The notes under the pieces: generated by a model
Seen by the model: the letters and a program-made list of their open reading frames with translations, nothing else
What the model was told of the DNA's origin: nothing
Databases searched by the model: none
Shown: positions 7,947-19,020 of the stretch, in pieces
Position numbering within the stretch: the first letter of the stretch is position 1
How the letters are laid out: the number at the start of each line of letters is the position of its first letter
Assembly (NCBI RefSeq): GCF_014230145.1
Contig: NZ_JACHVC010000012.1
Span: 625,001-689,000, forward strand
Direction: 5' to 3'
Source: Pelagicoccus albus
GTDB lineage: Bacteria; Verrucomicrobiota; Verrucomicrobiia; Opitutales; Opitutaceae
Length of the DNA: 64,000 nucleotides
Translations under genes and position numbers: made by a program

Positions 7947-8042
7947 CTACCAAGCCTTCTTCTTGTGGCGGTTCGACTTCAAGCGCTTACGACGCTTGTG
8001 CTTAGACATCTTGAGTCTGCGTTTTTTCTTTAGATTACCCAT
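7947..8042 (-). CDS. AURKAIP1/COX24-domain small ribosomal protein (mS38/bS22-like), 31 residues
   Basis: The frame encodes a very basic 31-residue protein starting [20 protein letters not shown] and ending NRHKKKAW. The core KMxKHKRRKRxK is the signature of the COX24/AURKAIP1 family, known as mS38 in mitochondrial small ribosomal subunits and as short basic proteins in Bacteroidota, Verrucomicrobiota and (as bS22) mycobacteria. A perfect AAGGAG ribosome binding site at 8051-8056 sits eight bases before the ATG, one of the best in the window. The gene stands alone on the minus strand, followed by a structured 3' region and a strong terminator, which suits a highly expressed ribosomal protein. 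Confidence 0.9.
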   Translation of the reverse strand: MGNLKKKRRLKMSKHKRRKRLKSNRHKKKAW

Positions 8043-8163
8043 TGATATTGCTCCTTGAAAATTAGGAAAAGCCCGAAAACGTGGCCCTTCACCCCATGCC
8101 TGTAAAGCAGAAACTAGATAAAAGTTTGGAGACTCAGGAGATCCCCCAAAACGGCTTCAAGCC

Positions 8164-8976
8164 TTAGCCCCGACCTCCTCGATACTCGTCGAGTCGTTTT
8201 AGCAAAGTCTCGAAACGGCTTGGCAGTGGCGCCAAGACCGGATCCAGCTCACGGCCCGGAATAGCAAACGAGACTTCTACCAAGTGCACACAAAGCTTGT
8301 CGTAGAGTGGCTTTTCGCGGCCCTTACCTCGCATGTAGTCCCGCTTTAGCCGAGACAGGTAGATCTCGTCCCCATCTGCATACAAATCCTCTCCCACGAT
8401 GCTGAGACCTCTCTCTGCGGCATGGACTCTCACTTGATGTGCCCTAAGATTCGTAGAAACAGCCTCCCACAACTGGTACTGCCCAAAACTTCTTAGGAAC
8501 TTGAAATGGGTTTCACACTTTTTCCCAGTGCGGTGAGACACCACCATTCGCTTCGCCTGGAAGTGCTTGGAAAGCGGCAAATCGCAAACGAACTCTCGGT
8601 CTTCGGTCTCCGACCGGGCCAAAAGATGGAAATGATACTGGACCTGGCTCGAGCCCGCCGCGTTTTTGAGAAGAACTTCGTTTTCTTCGTTCTTAGCGTA
8701 AACCAGGGCGCCACTGAGCTCAGCGTCCAAATTGAAGACACGAAACATCCCCTCGATGCCTAGCTTTTGCAGCTGAGGTTTCTCGTTCAAGAGCTCACGT
8801 CGCAATGCCATGGAGAAATCGGGCTTGCCCAGCGTCCACTCGTGCTGAAAACAGGCGAGCCCAGCTGGCTTATTGATGGCGAACAACGCTTCGTTGTTGG
8901 CGATCAACGGAAACTTCTCCGGTCGATTGCCCAAGTAGCCTGGAGGGAAGGATATCAGTTCTTTCTTTGAGCTCAT
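8164..8976 (-). CDS. RluA/RsuA-superfamily pseudouridine synthase (divergent)
   Basis: The 270-residue protein isomerises uridine to pseudouridine in rRNA or tRNA by family inference. It shows the family start around the INKPAGL segment (about 34-40), a catalytic-Asp motif in altered form, FNLDAELSGALVYAK (about 81-95), where RluA enzymes have HRLDRDTSGLLVFAK, and the late NLRAHQVRVHAAERGLSIVG (about 177-196), matching RTHQIRVH...G.PIVGD. The catalytic Asp is retained; the neighbouring Arg is not. No S4 RNA-binding domain is present at the N-terminus. The gene is followed by the terminator of the rpsT side only after the next gene, so it seems to be a single transcription unit between rpsT and the COX24-like gene. 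Confidence 0.85.
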   Translation of the reverse strand: MSSKKELISFPPGYLGNRPEKFPLIANNEALFAINKPAGLACFQHEWTLGKPDFSMALRRELLNEKPQLQKLGIEGMFRVFNLDAELSGALVYAKNEENEVLLKNAAGSSQVQYHFHLLARSETEDREFVCDLPLSKHFQAKRMVVSHRTGKKCETHFKFLRSFGQYQLWEAVSTNLRAHQVRVHAAERGLSIVGEDLYADGDEIYLSRLKRDYMRGKGREKPLYDKLCVHLVEVSFAIPGRELDPVLAPLPSRFETLLKRLDEYRGGRG

Positions 8977-8995
8977 CGTTTCGTGCGGATTCGGG

Positions 8996-9036
8996 GAAAA
9001 GAAAGAACCCCCATCGTCAGAAACGTATGGGGGTTC
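8996..9036 (-). terminator. Terminator-like hairpin after rpsT
   Basis: A perfect 10-base stem (9005-9014 with 9027-9036, arms GAACCCCCAT and ATGGGGGTTC) is followed on the minus strand by an interrupted T-run (TTTCTTTTC). It lies 24 bases after the rpsT stop and 20 bases before the pseudouridine synthase start, so it probably separates the two units. Confidence 0.75.
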
Positions 9037-9059
9037 ATGATGGGAGGAGGAAAAATGGA

Positions 9060-9320
9060 TTATCCAGCGATGTACTTCGCAACGGAAGCCTTAGCGCGGC
9101 TTGCCTTGTTTGCATGTACGAGATTGGTCTTCGCCGCCTTGTCCATTGCGGATACGTAGTCGATCGCGGCAGCCTTGAGCGCTTCCTTATCAGAACCGTC
9201 AGCAGCGAGTGCTGCTACCTTCTTGGCCAGCGTCTTGATACGAGTCTTGCGAGAACGATTGTGCAGTGTGCGCGCGATCGTCTTGCGGTTGTTCTTAATT
9301 GCTGACTTGGTATTTGCCAT
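9060..9320 (-). CDS. rpsT: Small ribosomal subunit protein S20
   Basis: The 86-residue protein begins MANTKSAIKNNRKTIARTLHN and ends with KASRAKASVAKYIAG, the normal full length and composition of bacterial S20, a 16S rRNA-binding helical bundle protein. An in-frame ATG 13 codons upstream exists, but the family start MANxKSAxK argues for 9320. A TTGACA-N17-AATATC promoter at 9331-9359 would leave only about four untranslated bases and no Shine-Dalgarno, so translation may be almost leaderless. The hairpin at 9005-9036 ends the transcript. Confidence 0.97.
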   Translation of the reverse strand: MANTKSAIKNNRKTIARTLHNRSRKTRIKTLAKKVAALAADGSDKEALKAAAIDYVSAMDKAAKTNLVHANKASRAKASVAKYIAG

Positions 9321-9330
9321 AAGGGGAGCG

Positions 9331-9359
9331 GATATTTCCGCCCGAAGCCCCTTTGTCAA
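9331..9359 (-). promoter_or_regulatory. Sigma-70-like promoter of rpsT
   Basis: On the minus strand a perfect -35 hexamer TTGACA (9354-9359) is followed after exactly 17 bases by AATATC (9331-9336), a partial match to TATAAT. The predicted start site is near 9324, four bases before the rpsT ATG. The -10 match is weak, so this is tentative. Confidence 0.45.
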
Positions 9360-9383
9360 GGCTTTAGCGGGCGGAATATTGTT

Positions 9384-10805
9384 TTAGTGACTCAAGCTGC
9401 TTCCTGTAGAGGCAAAGGACTGGAACGCTTCATTCAACGAGGAGGGCGAGTCGAAGGGCAAACGCTCGCCCTCCGCTTTGAGTTCACGCCAGAAATCGAT
9501 GTTCATTCCACCGCCCCCGGCCAAATCCTCCAGGGCTTCGTCGTAGTGGAACTCGTAACCACCATTCAAAGTAATCTCATAGCCGACTATCGCTCCGTAG
9601 ACCGAGCCGCTGTTGCCGCCGCCCTGCAGATGAACATTCGAGTTCGGAGCGTAAACAACGGCGTAGACCAAACCATTTCCGGCTACATCTACACTCGTTC
9701 CTCCCGCAGTTGGGGTCGTATTGTAGATCATGAACTTCTCTGGCTTCTCGGTTTCGTTTTGCATACCGTAGGCAGAACCATTGCCCGAAATGCTCAAAGA
9801 CTCCGCCGAGTAGAGCTCCAGAGAGCCCGTGCTAGTAATTCTTATCGTACCCTTACCTGAAATACTCACGTTCCGTCTCACATAGAGACGGACTGGCCCA
9901 TCTATCACTAGATCGTCTCCATTTCCGCTGAGGGAAATTCGTTCCGCTTGGTAATTAGCGGGCGAGGTATCAGTCGGATTCCCCAAAGTTAACGCGCCGG
10001 TGATATCTGAAGCTCCCGAATTGATAGTCGAAACGTCCGTCCAGCCCGAATAGGCAGGCACCGTGACTTCTGGCAGGTCCGCGTAGAAATCTTCCGTTAC
10101 GCGATTGAGGTCCTTGGTGCCAGTCGAGGCTCCCCACACCCCTAATGTGCCGTTGTTGTGGAACGAAGAGTTCACATTGAAAGTACCACCCACGGAAAGG
10201 TAACCGTAAATGTCCGCATTGTTGATGAGCACATCCGTGTTCGCCAAGTTGAGGGAAGCCACATTTCCATTGGAGAAACGATTCGCGTAAGAAGACGGCG
10301 TGTAAGAGCCCAAGCGAGAATCGTAGCTGTCAACGATGACGTTGTTGCCGTTCATAATCACGTTGCGACGGGCCAATAGTCCGTTTGCAAAAAGACTTCC
10401 AGAGGAGAGATCTACCTTGATTTGGCGACTCACCGGAGTCCCGTCGGCCCCCAGGATCTTCCCCTCCGCGGCAATGGTGGGCGATGTCGGGCTGTCGCTG
10501 ACGAAAATCTTAATGGTACCCGAACCCTCAGAACCGAGCCAGTCAGCATCGATCGACTTAAAATACCCCTCTGAATAAGCAGTCCAGCCTGACCAAGATT
10601 GGGAATTGAAAGCACGCACCCCCTCTTCCAACCCTGACTCCGCTAAGTTCAGAGCACTCTGCATGTTGAGGTAGCGATTCGACATCTTGTATTCAGTAAA
10701 CGACGACTGCATGGCCGCCGCCATCCACAGGCCCACGATGACCACAATCAAGATCGACGCGAGCATGGCCGACCCCCTTCTACTCCGTAAACGACTCTTA
10801 TTCAT
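9384..10805 (-). CDS. PilX-like minor pilin/assembly protein with beta-repeat body
   Basis: The 473-residue protein starts with a prepilin-like N-terminus, SRRGSAMLASILIVVIVGLW, matching PilX N-terminal domains, followed by a helix ending NLAESGLEEG (about 50-60). Residues 150-430 are rich in Asn, Gly, Ser and Val with repeated short motifs such as LSGNG, ISGKG and VAGNG, which suggests a parallel beta-helix or bactofilin-like stack as in large PilX/DUF7305-type proteins. It is the third gene of a minor pilin set. Such proteins prime pilus assembly or sit at the tip; adhesion is a possible role but not shown. It ends 24 bases before the rpsT promoter. Confidence 0.8.
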   Translation of the reverse strand: MNKSRLRSRRGSAMLASILIVVIVGLWMAAAMQSSFTEYKMSNRYLNMQSALNLAESGLEEGVRAFNSQSWSGWTAYSEGYFKSIDADWLGSEGSGTIKIFVSDSPTSPTIAAEGKILGADGTPVSRQIKVDLSSGSLFANGLLARRNVIMNGNNVIVDSYDSRLGSYTPSSYANRFSNGNVASLNLANTDVLINNADIYGYLSVGGTFNVNSSFHNNGTLGVWGASTGTKDLNRVTEDFYADLPEVTVPAYSGWTDVSTINSGASDITGALTLGNPTDTSPANYQAERISLSGNGDDLVIDGPVRLYVRRNVSISGKGTIRITSTGSLELYSAESLSISGNGSAYGMQNETEKPEKFMIYNTTPTAGGTSVDVAGNGLVYAVVYAPNSNVHLQGGGNSGSVYGAIVGYEITLNGGYEFHYDEALEDLAGGGGMNIDFWRELKAEGERLPFDSPSSLNEAFQSFASTGSSLSH

Positions 10806-10820
10806 AATCTCTCCTTCTTT

Positions 10821-11369
10821 CTAACTACTAACTGACCGGTTTCTCATCATGAAACGGGCCGAAATTATTTCATTGGTGTTCTTGATGCTCAGGACATTGC
10901 GTCGCATCTCCGCCTGCAATTGGACTTCCTTGATCTCCAATTCCGTGGTCGTCGCATTCCCATGCAGGTTGTAGTAGACGAGACTTAAGCTCTCCACATC
11001 CTCGAGGATAACTTCCGTCGTACTCCCGATTACTCTCGAGAAGGTTCCCTCGCTTGAGTCGTAGCGATAAATGACTGTCGTCAGCCCACCTGAAGAATCG
11101 TAGACCTCTAGCGACATCGAACTAGCGTTGGCGTAGTTGACGTCCTTGGTCATGCGGGCATCGGAACCAAAGTCTTCCAGAGCGAAGCGGCTTGCCATGT
11201 TCATACCCTGATAGTTACCCAGCCCCTTGGTAGCCTTCGCTAGAAACAACATGCTGCCGGTCGAAACTGCCAACACCACACCGCAAAGGGTGATGGCAAT
11301 CATCACCTCCACAAGGGTCATGCCCTTCTTTCGCCTCAAAGGCCTAGAATGATCTATAGTAGTAGTCAT
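10821..11369 (-). CDS. PilW-like minor prepilin
   Basis: The protein (182 residues from the chosen ATG) carries a type IV prepilin leader, RRKKG followed by MTLVEVMIAITLCGVVLAVS, with cleavage expected after Gly and the conserved Glu5. The globular part includes ALEDFGSDARMTKDV, similar to PilW-type minor pilins. The frame stays open further upstream into the preceding pilin gene; I chose the ATG at 11369, which overlaps that gene by 26 bases, since an ATG at 11378 or beyond would only lengthen the leader. It lies 15 bases before the PilX-like gene. Minor pilins of this set initiate pilus assembly. Confidence 0.82.
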   Translation of the reverse strand: MTTTIDHSRPLRRKKGMTLVEVMIAITLCGVVLAVSTGSMLFLAKATKGLGNYQGMNMASRFALEDFGSDARMTKDVNYANASSMSLEVYDSSGGLTTVIYRYDSSEGTFSRVIGSTTEVILEDVESLSLVYYNLHGNATTTELEIKEVQLQAEMRRNVLSIKNTNEIISARFMMRNRSVSS

Positions 11370-11826
11370 GGAGACCATTTTGAGTAAACCAAGACACCGT
11401 CTTCTCGGTTTTAGTGTTTCCTCGGGCATCTTCCCACTTAACCCAGATCGTCGCTTGCTTCTGGTCGGAGTAACGATCCTCGATTAGCCGCAGAGCCCGA
11501 TAGCGAAGGCCAAAGGCTTCATTAAATTCCGAAGTCAGATCGAGCTCCTTGGTCCCTGCGTCCGAAGTTTGCAAAGCTTCGAGCTCCGACCAGCTCATAG
11601 TCCTAAGATCCTCCATCTCGCTTTGCAGGATCTGGGCAATACGGGCGTAGTCCCGAGACGTCTCCATCGTCTGCAACGCCTGCGTCACTGTAGAAAATGC
11701 CGCCGTAAGCACGAGTCCGATCAACATGATCGCGACCATTACCTCTACCAAAGTAAAACCACCCTCGCCTTTACCGCGAGAGCGACGACGCCCTGCCAGC
11801 CGACCTGTATTGATAGAAATGTGCAC
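11344..11826 (-). CDS. PilV-like minor prepilin
   Basis: The 160-residue protein has a prepilin leader ending GKGEGG followed by FTLVEVMVAIMLIGLVLTAA, the class III cleavage site with Phe1 and Glu5, then QTMETSRDYARIAQILQSEM, typical of PilV/GspI-like minor pilins. The start codon is GTG. It is the first gene of the three-gene minor pilin set; the 218 bases between it and the 3' end of rnpB hold no other gene and should contain the promoter unless rnpB transcription reads through. Exact identity among PilV, GspI and FimT relatives cannot be settled by eye. Confidence 0.82.
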   Translation of the reverse strand: MHISINTGRLAGRRRSRGKGEGGFTLVEVMVAIMLIGLVLTAAFSTVTQALQTMETSRDYARIAQILQSEMEDLRTMSWSELEALQTSDAGTKELDLTSEFNEAFGLRYRALRLIEDRYSDQKQATIWVKWEDARGNTKTEKTVSWFTQNGLHDYYYRSF

Positions 11827-12044
11827 TCACAACTTCGATCGGAGCAGAAATCCAAACAGACTACCACAAGGCAGGAAATAGTGACCATCTTAGGCTAAAA
11901 AAGCGCTCAGCTAAGCCGCCAAGAGAAGTTTCCTTCACGGGCCCTCCGTTGGAGCGCCCAAAAATAGCGCGTCCAAATGGAGGACTGCCCTAGGGTGCTC
12001 AAACACTAACATCCGGAGAAATCTTCATTCGGCCACCAGAGAGT

Positions 12045-12464
12045 ACTAGTTTCGGAGCCTGTAAGCCGGATCCTGTATCTTAGCCGAAGCTAAGATCGCG
12101 TTCATTTATCTGCTTCCCGCCGAAGCGAGAGCCCCTTCCAATGAAGTGGCGCGGTTTACCCGGGACCTTTAACGGACGGGCAGCCCAGATCCCCTATTTA
12201 ACCTTGCGCCGGATTGGGTTTACCTTGCCGAGCCAATTACTCGACTCGCGGTGGGCCCTTACCCCACCTTTTCACCCTTACCTGCCTCGATGACGCCGAA
12301 GCGAAACCGAGCCAGGCGGTATATTCTCTGTGGCACTGGCCGTCGAACCGCCTTGAAGCGGCCCTCCCTCGCTTTCGCGAGGAACCCTGCCCTACGGCGT
12401 CCGGACTTTCCTCCCCGGAGATTCCTATAAAGAACAACGGAGCGAACGCGCGGCCCCGAAACTA
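12045..12464 (-). ncRNA. rnpB: RNase P RNA (bacterial type A-like)
   Basis: On the minus strand the segment holds the landmark sequences of RNase P RNA: GAGGAAAGTCCGGAC near 12399-12413, a GAATATACCGCC segment near 12315-12328, AAGGGTGAAAAGGTGGGGTA near 12262-12284, GATAAATGAACGC near 12096-12110 and CCGGCTTACAGGCTCC near 12054-12070. The two ends (ACTAGTTTCGGGGC and GGCTCCGAAACTAGT) pair to form helix P1. The RNA cuts the 5' leader from precursor tRNAs. Its 5' end overlaps the stop codon of the zinc-ribbon gene at 12462-12464, so it may be processed from, or have its promoter inside, that gene. Ends are approximate. Confidence 0.95.
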
Positions 12465-13169
12465 GTCCGCGTAATAGAGGACTCGCCCGCAGTTGTCGCA
12501 AGTCGTAATTTCTCGAGCCGATTTCACGTCCGACTCTACAGCGTTAGACACCCGCATGTGACAGCCTTTGCAGGAGTGGCCAGAAAGAGCGACAATGACA
12601 GGAAACTTCAGCCCGCGGGCGACTTGCGTGTATTTGGACCGGCCAGGCTTATCGAGCTCAGCTTCAGCCTTGGCCTTCGCCTCCTGAGCCTCCGCCAACT
12701 CACCCTTAACTTCCTCAAGCCTTTCGTCCAGCTTGGCGATAGCACTTTCCTCCAAGGAGATGGCTTCTTTCGACTTGCCGGCCGCTTCTTCGAAACGTTT
12801 CCGCTCTTCGTCTAACTCGTAAAGCACCTCCAACTCGTCCGACTCCAAATCAGAGATTTTCTTGCCCGCGATTTCGATCTCGTGAGTGAGCGCCTGATAC
12901 TCCTCGTTCTTCTTAACCTGCAACTGCTGGTTCTTGTACTTGATGATCTGAGCCTCGATCGAACCCATCTCATTCTCGATCGTCTTGCCCCGAGACTCTA
13001 ACTCCAGCACGCTCTGGCGCGCCCCTTCGACTTCCGCTCGGATGTTAGCGATACGATCCTCGCACGCCTTGCGATCCATTGGCAAAGAAGCGAGCAAGCT
13101 CTCGACTTGCTGCAATTTCATGTCGCGATCCTGAAGGATCAACATTTTGGTCAGGGTATCGGATACCAT
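12462..13169 (-). CDS. Coiled-coil C4 zinc-ribbon protein (DUF164/CdsZ-like)
   Basis: The 235-residue protein is a long coiled-coil hairpin (about 10-175) followed by a C-terminal zinc ribbon with Cys200, Cys203, Cys224 and Cys227 (CKGC...CDNC). This layout is that of DUF164 proteins, which are widespread and include chlamydial CdsZ, linked to type III secretion, and helicobacter relatives linked to flagella; elsewhere they seem to bind nucleic acids or act in envelope processes. No secretion or flagellar gene adjoins it here, so the role is open. Its stop codon overlaps the 5' end of rnpB on the same strand. Confidence 0.88.
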   Translation of the reverse strand: MVSDTLTKMLILQDRDMKLQQVESLLASLPMDRKACEDRIANIRAEVEGARQSVLELESRGKTIENEMGSIEAQIIKYKNQQLQVKKNEEYQALTHEIEIAGKKISDLESDELEVLYELDEERKRFEEAAGKSKEAISLEESAIAKLDERLEEVKGELAEAQEAKAKAEAELDKPGRSKYTQVARGLKFPVIVALSGHSCKGCHMRVSNAVESDVKSAREITTCDNCGRVLYYAD

Positions 13170-13231
13170 AGGAGTATCGACATACAGCTAGGCCAATAAC
13201 TCTGGGTCAAACCTACAATCGAGGCTCGCCC

Positions 13232-13645
13232 TTATATATAATACATTTCCTCCGGAGTCTCCGGGATCAGGTCCTTGACCGTGAGTTCGGCAGCCTTCGC
13301 TTCGAAACAATCCTGCAAATCCTTCCAAACCTCAGCGACCTTTTCCCCCGAAGCTCCCGCCGAGTTGGCAACCGAACTGAACACGTCCCCCTGCACCAGC
13401 ATGATGACTTCCCGCAAGCTGATATCTTCCGGGGCTCGAGCGAGAAGGTAGCCCCCTTGTTTACCCCGACGGCTCTCGATCAATCCGCCATTTCGCAAAT
13501 CGCCTAAAATCTGCACCAAGTAATTGGCGGGGATAGCCTCCACTTCCGCCAGCTCCTCGATTCGGGAAAGTTCGCCACTCGGGCGGCGGATCGCCATCCT
13601 GGCGAGGGCACGGCATGCGTAATCGAGCTTAACGGATAATTTCAT
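13232..13645 (-). CDS. Rrf2-family transcriptional regulator
   Basis: The protein (137 residues from ATG 13645) opens with MKLSVKLDYACRALARMA and has a winged helix-turn-helix with IEELAEVEAIPANYLVQIL and SRRGKQGGYLLARAPEDISL, the hallmark of Rrf2 regulators. The three-Cys cluster that binds Fe-S in IscR and NsrR is missing; only one Cys lies in the region after the wing. It therefore resembles CymR-like or RsrR-unlike members that do not carry a cluster, or acts through another ligand. A TTG two codons upstream is a less likely start. It stands alone; a target cannot be named, though sufS-sufU in this window is one candidate. Confidence 0.88.
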   Translation of the reverse strand: MKLSVKLDYACRALARMAIRRPSGELSRIEELAEVEAIPANYLVQILGDLRNGGLIESRRGKQGGYLLARAPEDISLREVIMLVQGDVFSSVANSAGASGEKVAEVWKDLQDCFEAKAAELTVKDLIPETPEEMYYI

Positions 13646-13848
13646 AGGCAATTTTCATAGCCATTCGACATTCGTTTTCTCCCCAAAGTCAATACACCAC
13701 CCTACGACCGCCCAAGATCGGGCCATACAAGGCCACTAGACGCCCTCATTTCACCAAAATACGACAAAGGCCTTGCACGCGCACGCGCGAGCGATTTGAA
13801 TTAAGGTTTTCGTAGATGAGACGCGTCCAGAAAACAGCGACTCAATAA

Positions 13849-16395
<2,547 letters not shown>

Positions 16396-16458
16396 AGACA
16401 CTGATAGTCGCCAAAAGAAACACTAGGACCCGTACCCAGAACCTAAATACCTATTTCC

Positions 16459-18921
16459 ATGGAAAACACTTCCAACGAAAGAATCTCATCCACCAGCATC
16501 ACCGACATCATGCAGACTGCCTACATCGACTACTCGATGTCGGTCATCGTCAGCCGAGCCCTCCCCGATGCGAGAGACGGACTCAAGCCCGTGCAGCGAC
16601 GCATCCTCTACGCGATGCTCCGCGAAGGCCTTCTCCACAACCGAGCCTTCGACAAATGTGCCGGTGTAGTCGGTGAAGTTCTAAAAAACTACCACCCACA
16701 CGGCGACTCCTCCGTGTACGACACGCTCGTTCGCATGGCCCAAAACTGGGTGATGCGCTACCCGCTTATCGATCCGCAAGGTAACTTCGGATCCGTCGAT
16801 GGAGACTCTCCAGCCGCCTACCGCTACACCGAAGCGCGTTTGACCGCCATAGCGGAAGACCTGCTGCGAAACATCGACGAGGACACCGTCGACTTCGTAC
16901 CAAACTACAAGGAGTCGACCACCGAACCGTCCGTATTGCCAGCTGGACTACCGAACCTGTTGATGAACGGTTCCACCGGGATCGCGGTGGGTATGGCAAC
17001 TAATATTCCGCCACACAACCTCGACGAGCTTATCGACGGAATCTGTGCCCAGATCGACAATCCAAACATCACTATCGCCGAACTTGGCGAGCTGATACAA
17101 GGACCCGACTTCCCAACCGGTGGACGCATCATCGGACGCAAGGGAATCGATGAATACATGAATACCGGACGCGGCATCGTACGGATGCGCGGAGCCGTAG
17201 CATCCGAGCCGATGGATAGCGGCGACCGGGAGCGGATTATCATCTCAACCATTCCCTACAACGTTAACCGAGCATCTCTGGTTACGAAGATCGCTGAACT
17301 CGTATCCACCAAGGAGATCGAGGGGATCTCGGATCTTCGCGACGAGTCCGACGAAAACACCCGCATCGTCATCGAGTTGAAGCGTGGTGAATTTCCGGAA
17401 GTCATCATCTCCAAGCTATACAAGAAGACCGCGCTAGAGTCATCCTTCGGCGTCAACATGCTGGCCCTCGACAACAAGCGGCCCAAGCAGATGAACATGA
17501 AGGAGATGATCAACTGCTACATCGATCATCGACGCGACGTCATCTACCGCCGCACCGCGTTCCGCCTAAAGAAAGCGGAGGACCGTGCCCACATCCTCGA
17601 GGGCTACAAGATCGCCCTCGATAACCTGGACGACTTCATCAAAATAATCCGCTCTTCCGCCAACCGCGAAGAAGCGAAAACTCGCCTCCAGGAAAAGTAC
17701 CCGCTTTCCGATCGCCAAGTCACAGCCATCCTTGACCTCCGCCTCTACCAGCTCACCGGCATGGAGCGCGATAAGATCGAGGAAGAATACGCAGAGCTAC
17801 TCAAGCTGATCGAAGAACTCCGCTCCATTCTGGAAAACGAGTACAAACTGCTCTCCATCATCAAGGAAGAACTGCTCGAGCTGAAAGAGAAGTACACCAG
17901 CCCACGTAAATGCGAAATCGTACCCTACGAGGGAGACATCTCCAAGGCGGACATGACGCCCAAGGAAGGTTGCTTCATCACAGTATCCCACAAGGGATTC
18001 ATCAAACGCGTATCCGATTCCGAATTTAGAACCCAAAAACGAGGAGGAAAGGGAGTACAAGGCGGTAACACTTACGACGAAGACTTCATCGAGCACATTT
18101 TCACCGCCAACACTCACGACACCATAATGTTCTTCATGAACAACGGCCGTGTATACGTCGAAAAGGTCTACGAGCTTCCAGAAGGATCACGTACTTCCAA
18201 AGGTCGCAGCATAAACAATGTGCTGCAGCTCCAAAAGGACGAGCAGATCGCCGCTATGATCTGCGTAAAGGAGATCACAGAGGACAACAACTTGGTCATG
18301 TGCACCAAAAACGGCACCGTTAAGAAGACCAACCTCGCAGCCTACAAGAACTTCCGCAAGGGAGGCATTATCGGCATCAATATCGATGAAGGGGACTCCC
18401 TCATCACGGTTAAGCTCACGAACCGGGATAGCGAGCTGGTCATCGTTACCCACATGGGCAAGTCCATCCGCTTCCACGAGTCCGACCTTCGTGAGCAAGG
18501 CCGCGCGACTCGCGGTGTACGAGGCGTCAAACTATCCGACAAGGATTACGCGAAAGCCATGGAAGTGGTCGACAACGAGTCAGCCCTTCTAATCTGTGGC
18601 ATGAACGGACAAGGGAAACGCACCGTTTTCGATGAGTTTCCGCTCCAGAAACGCGGGGGCAGCGGGGTGATCGCCGCTAAAACCTCGGGCGTAGCCGGAG
18701 CTTTGGCAGTTCGAGAAAACGACGAGATCATGATGCTGACCAAGAACGGGCAAGCAGTTCGCACAAGCGTCAAAGACATCAATTTGATCGGTCGAATCAC
18801 TAAGGGAGTCCGCTGCATAAACCTCAACGATGGCGACAAGCTTCTCGGTATTGCTCGAATCGTGGAGGACGAAGAGGAAATGGGAGAAGCGCCGACAGAT
18901 GGTGTTTCCACTGAGGAATAG
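16459..18921 (+). CDS. gyrA: DNA gyrase subunit A
   Basis: The 820-residue subunit cuts and rejoins DNA. The catalytic Tyr is Tyr123 in AAYRYTEARL. The quinolone-resistance region reads HPHGDSSVYDT, with Ser84 and Asp88 at the positions of E. coli Ser83 and Asp87, that is, the wild-type residues. The GyrA box QKRGGKG lies near residue 526, and the C-terminal six-bladed wrap domain follows, with an acidic tail, which supports gyrase rather than topoisomerase IV. Cotranscription with gyrB is likely, and a strong terminator follows 57 bases after the stop. Confidence 0.98.
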   Translation: MENTSNERISSTSITDIMQTAYIDYSMSVIVSRALPDARDGLKPVQRRILYAMLREGLLHNRAFDKCAGVVGEVLKNYHPHGDSSVYDTLVRMAQNWVMRYPLIDPQGNFGSVDGDSPAAYRYTEARLTAIAEDLLRNIDEDTVDFVPNYKESTTEPSVLPAGLPNLLMNGSTGIAVGMATNIPPHNLDELIDGICAQIDNPNITIAELGELIQGPDFPTGGRIIGRKGIDEYMNTGRGIVRMRGAVASEPMDSGDRERIIISTIPYNVNRASLVTKIAELVSTKEIEGISDLRDESDENTRIVIELKRGEFPEVIISKLYKKTALESSFGVNMLALDNKRPKQMNMKEMINCYIDHRRDVIYRRTAFRLKKAEDRAHILEGYKIALDNLDDFIKIIRSSANREEAKTRLQEKYPLSDRQVTAILDLRLYQLTGMERDKIEEEYAELLKLIEELRSILENEYKLLSIIKEELLELKEKYTSPRKCEIVPYEGDISKADMTPKEGCFITVSHKGFIKRVSDSEFRTQKRGGKGVQGGNTYDEDFIEHIFTANTHDTIMFFMNNGRVYVEKVYELPEGSRTSKGRSINNVLQLQKDEQIAAMICVKEITEDNNLVMCTKNGTVKKTNLAAYKNFRKGGIIGINIDEGDSLITVKLTNRDSELVIVTHMGKSIRFHESDLREQGRATRGVRGVKLSDKDYAKAMEVVDNESALLICGMNGQGKRTVFDEFPLQKRGGSGVIAAKTSGVAGALAVRENDEIMMLTKNGQAVRTSVKDINLIGRITKGVRCINLNDGDKLLGIARIVEDEEEMGEAPTDGVSTEE

Positions 18922-18977
18922 GCCCAGAAACACCCCAGCTTCGACGCAAACCTAAGAGGTTGCAGAACAACTCTTTA

Positions 18978-19014
18978 GATGATCAAGCTATTCTGGCTTG
19001 ATCATCTCTTTTTT
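18978..19014 (+). terminator. Rho-independent terminator of gyrBA
   Basis: A perfect 11-base stem (18978-18988 with 18996-19006, arms GATGATCAAGC and GCTTGATCATC), a seven-base loop and the T-rich tail TCTTTTTT form a textbook terminator after gyrA. Confidence 0.92.
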
Positions 19015-19020
19015 GGGGCT

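Noticed and set aside
8967-9305. 112-residue plus-strand frame over rpsT
   Set aside because: It is antisense to rpsT and its terminator; composition has no protein-like pattern.
13232-13645. IscR-type Fe-S regulator
   Set aside because: The three conserved cluster Cys of IscR are absent, so only the Rrf2 family call is kept.
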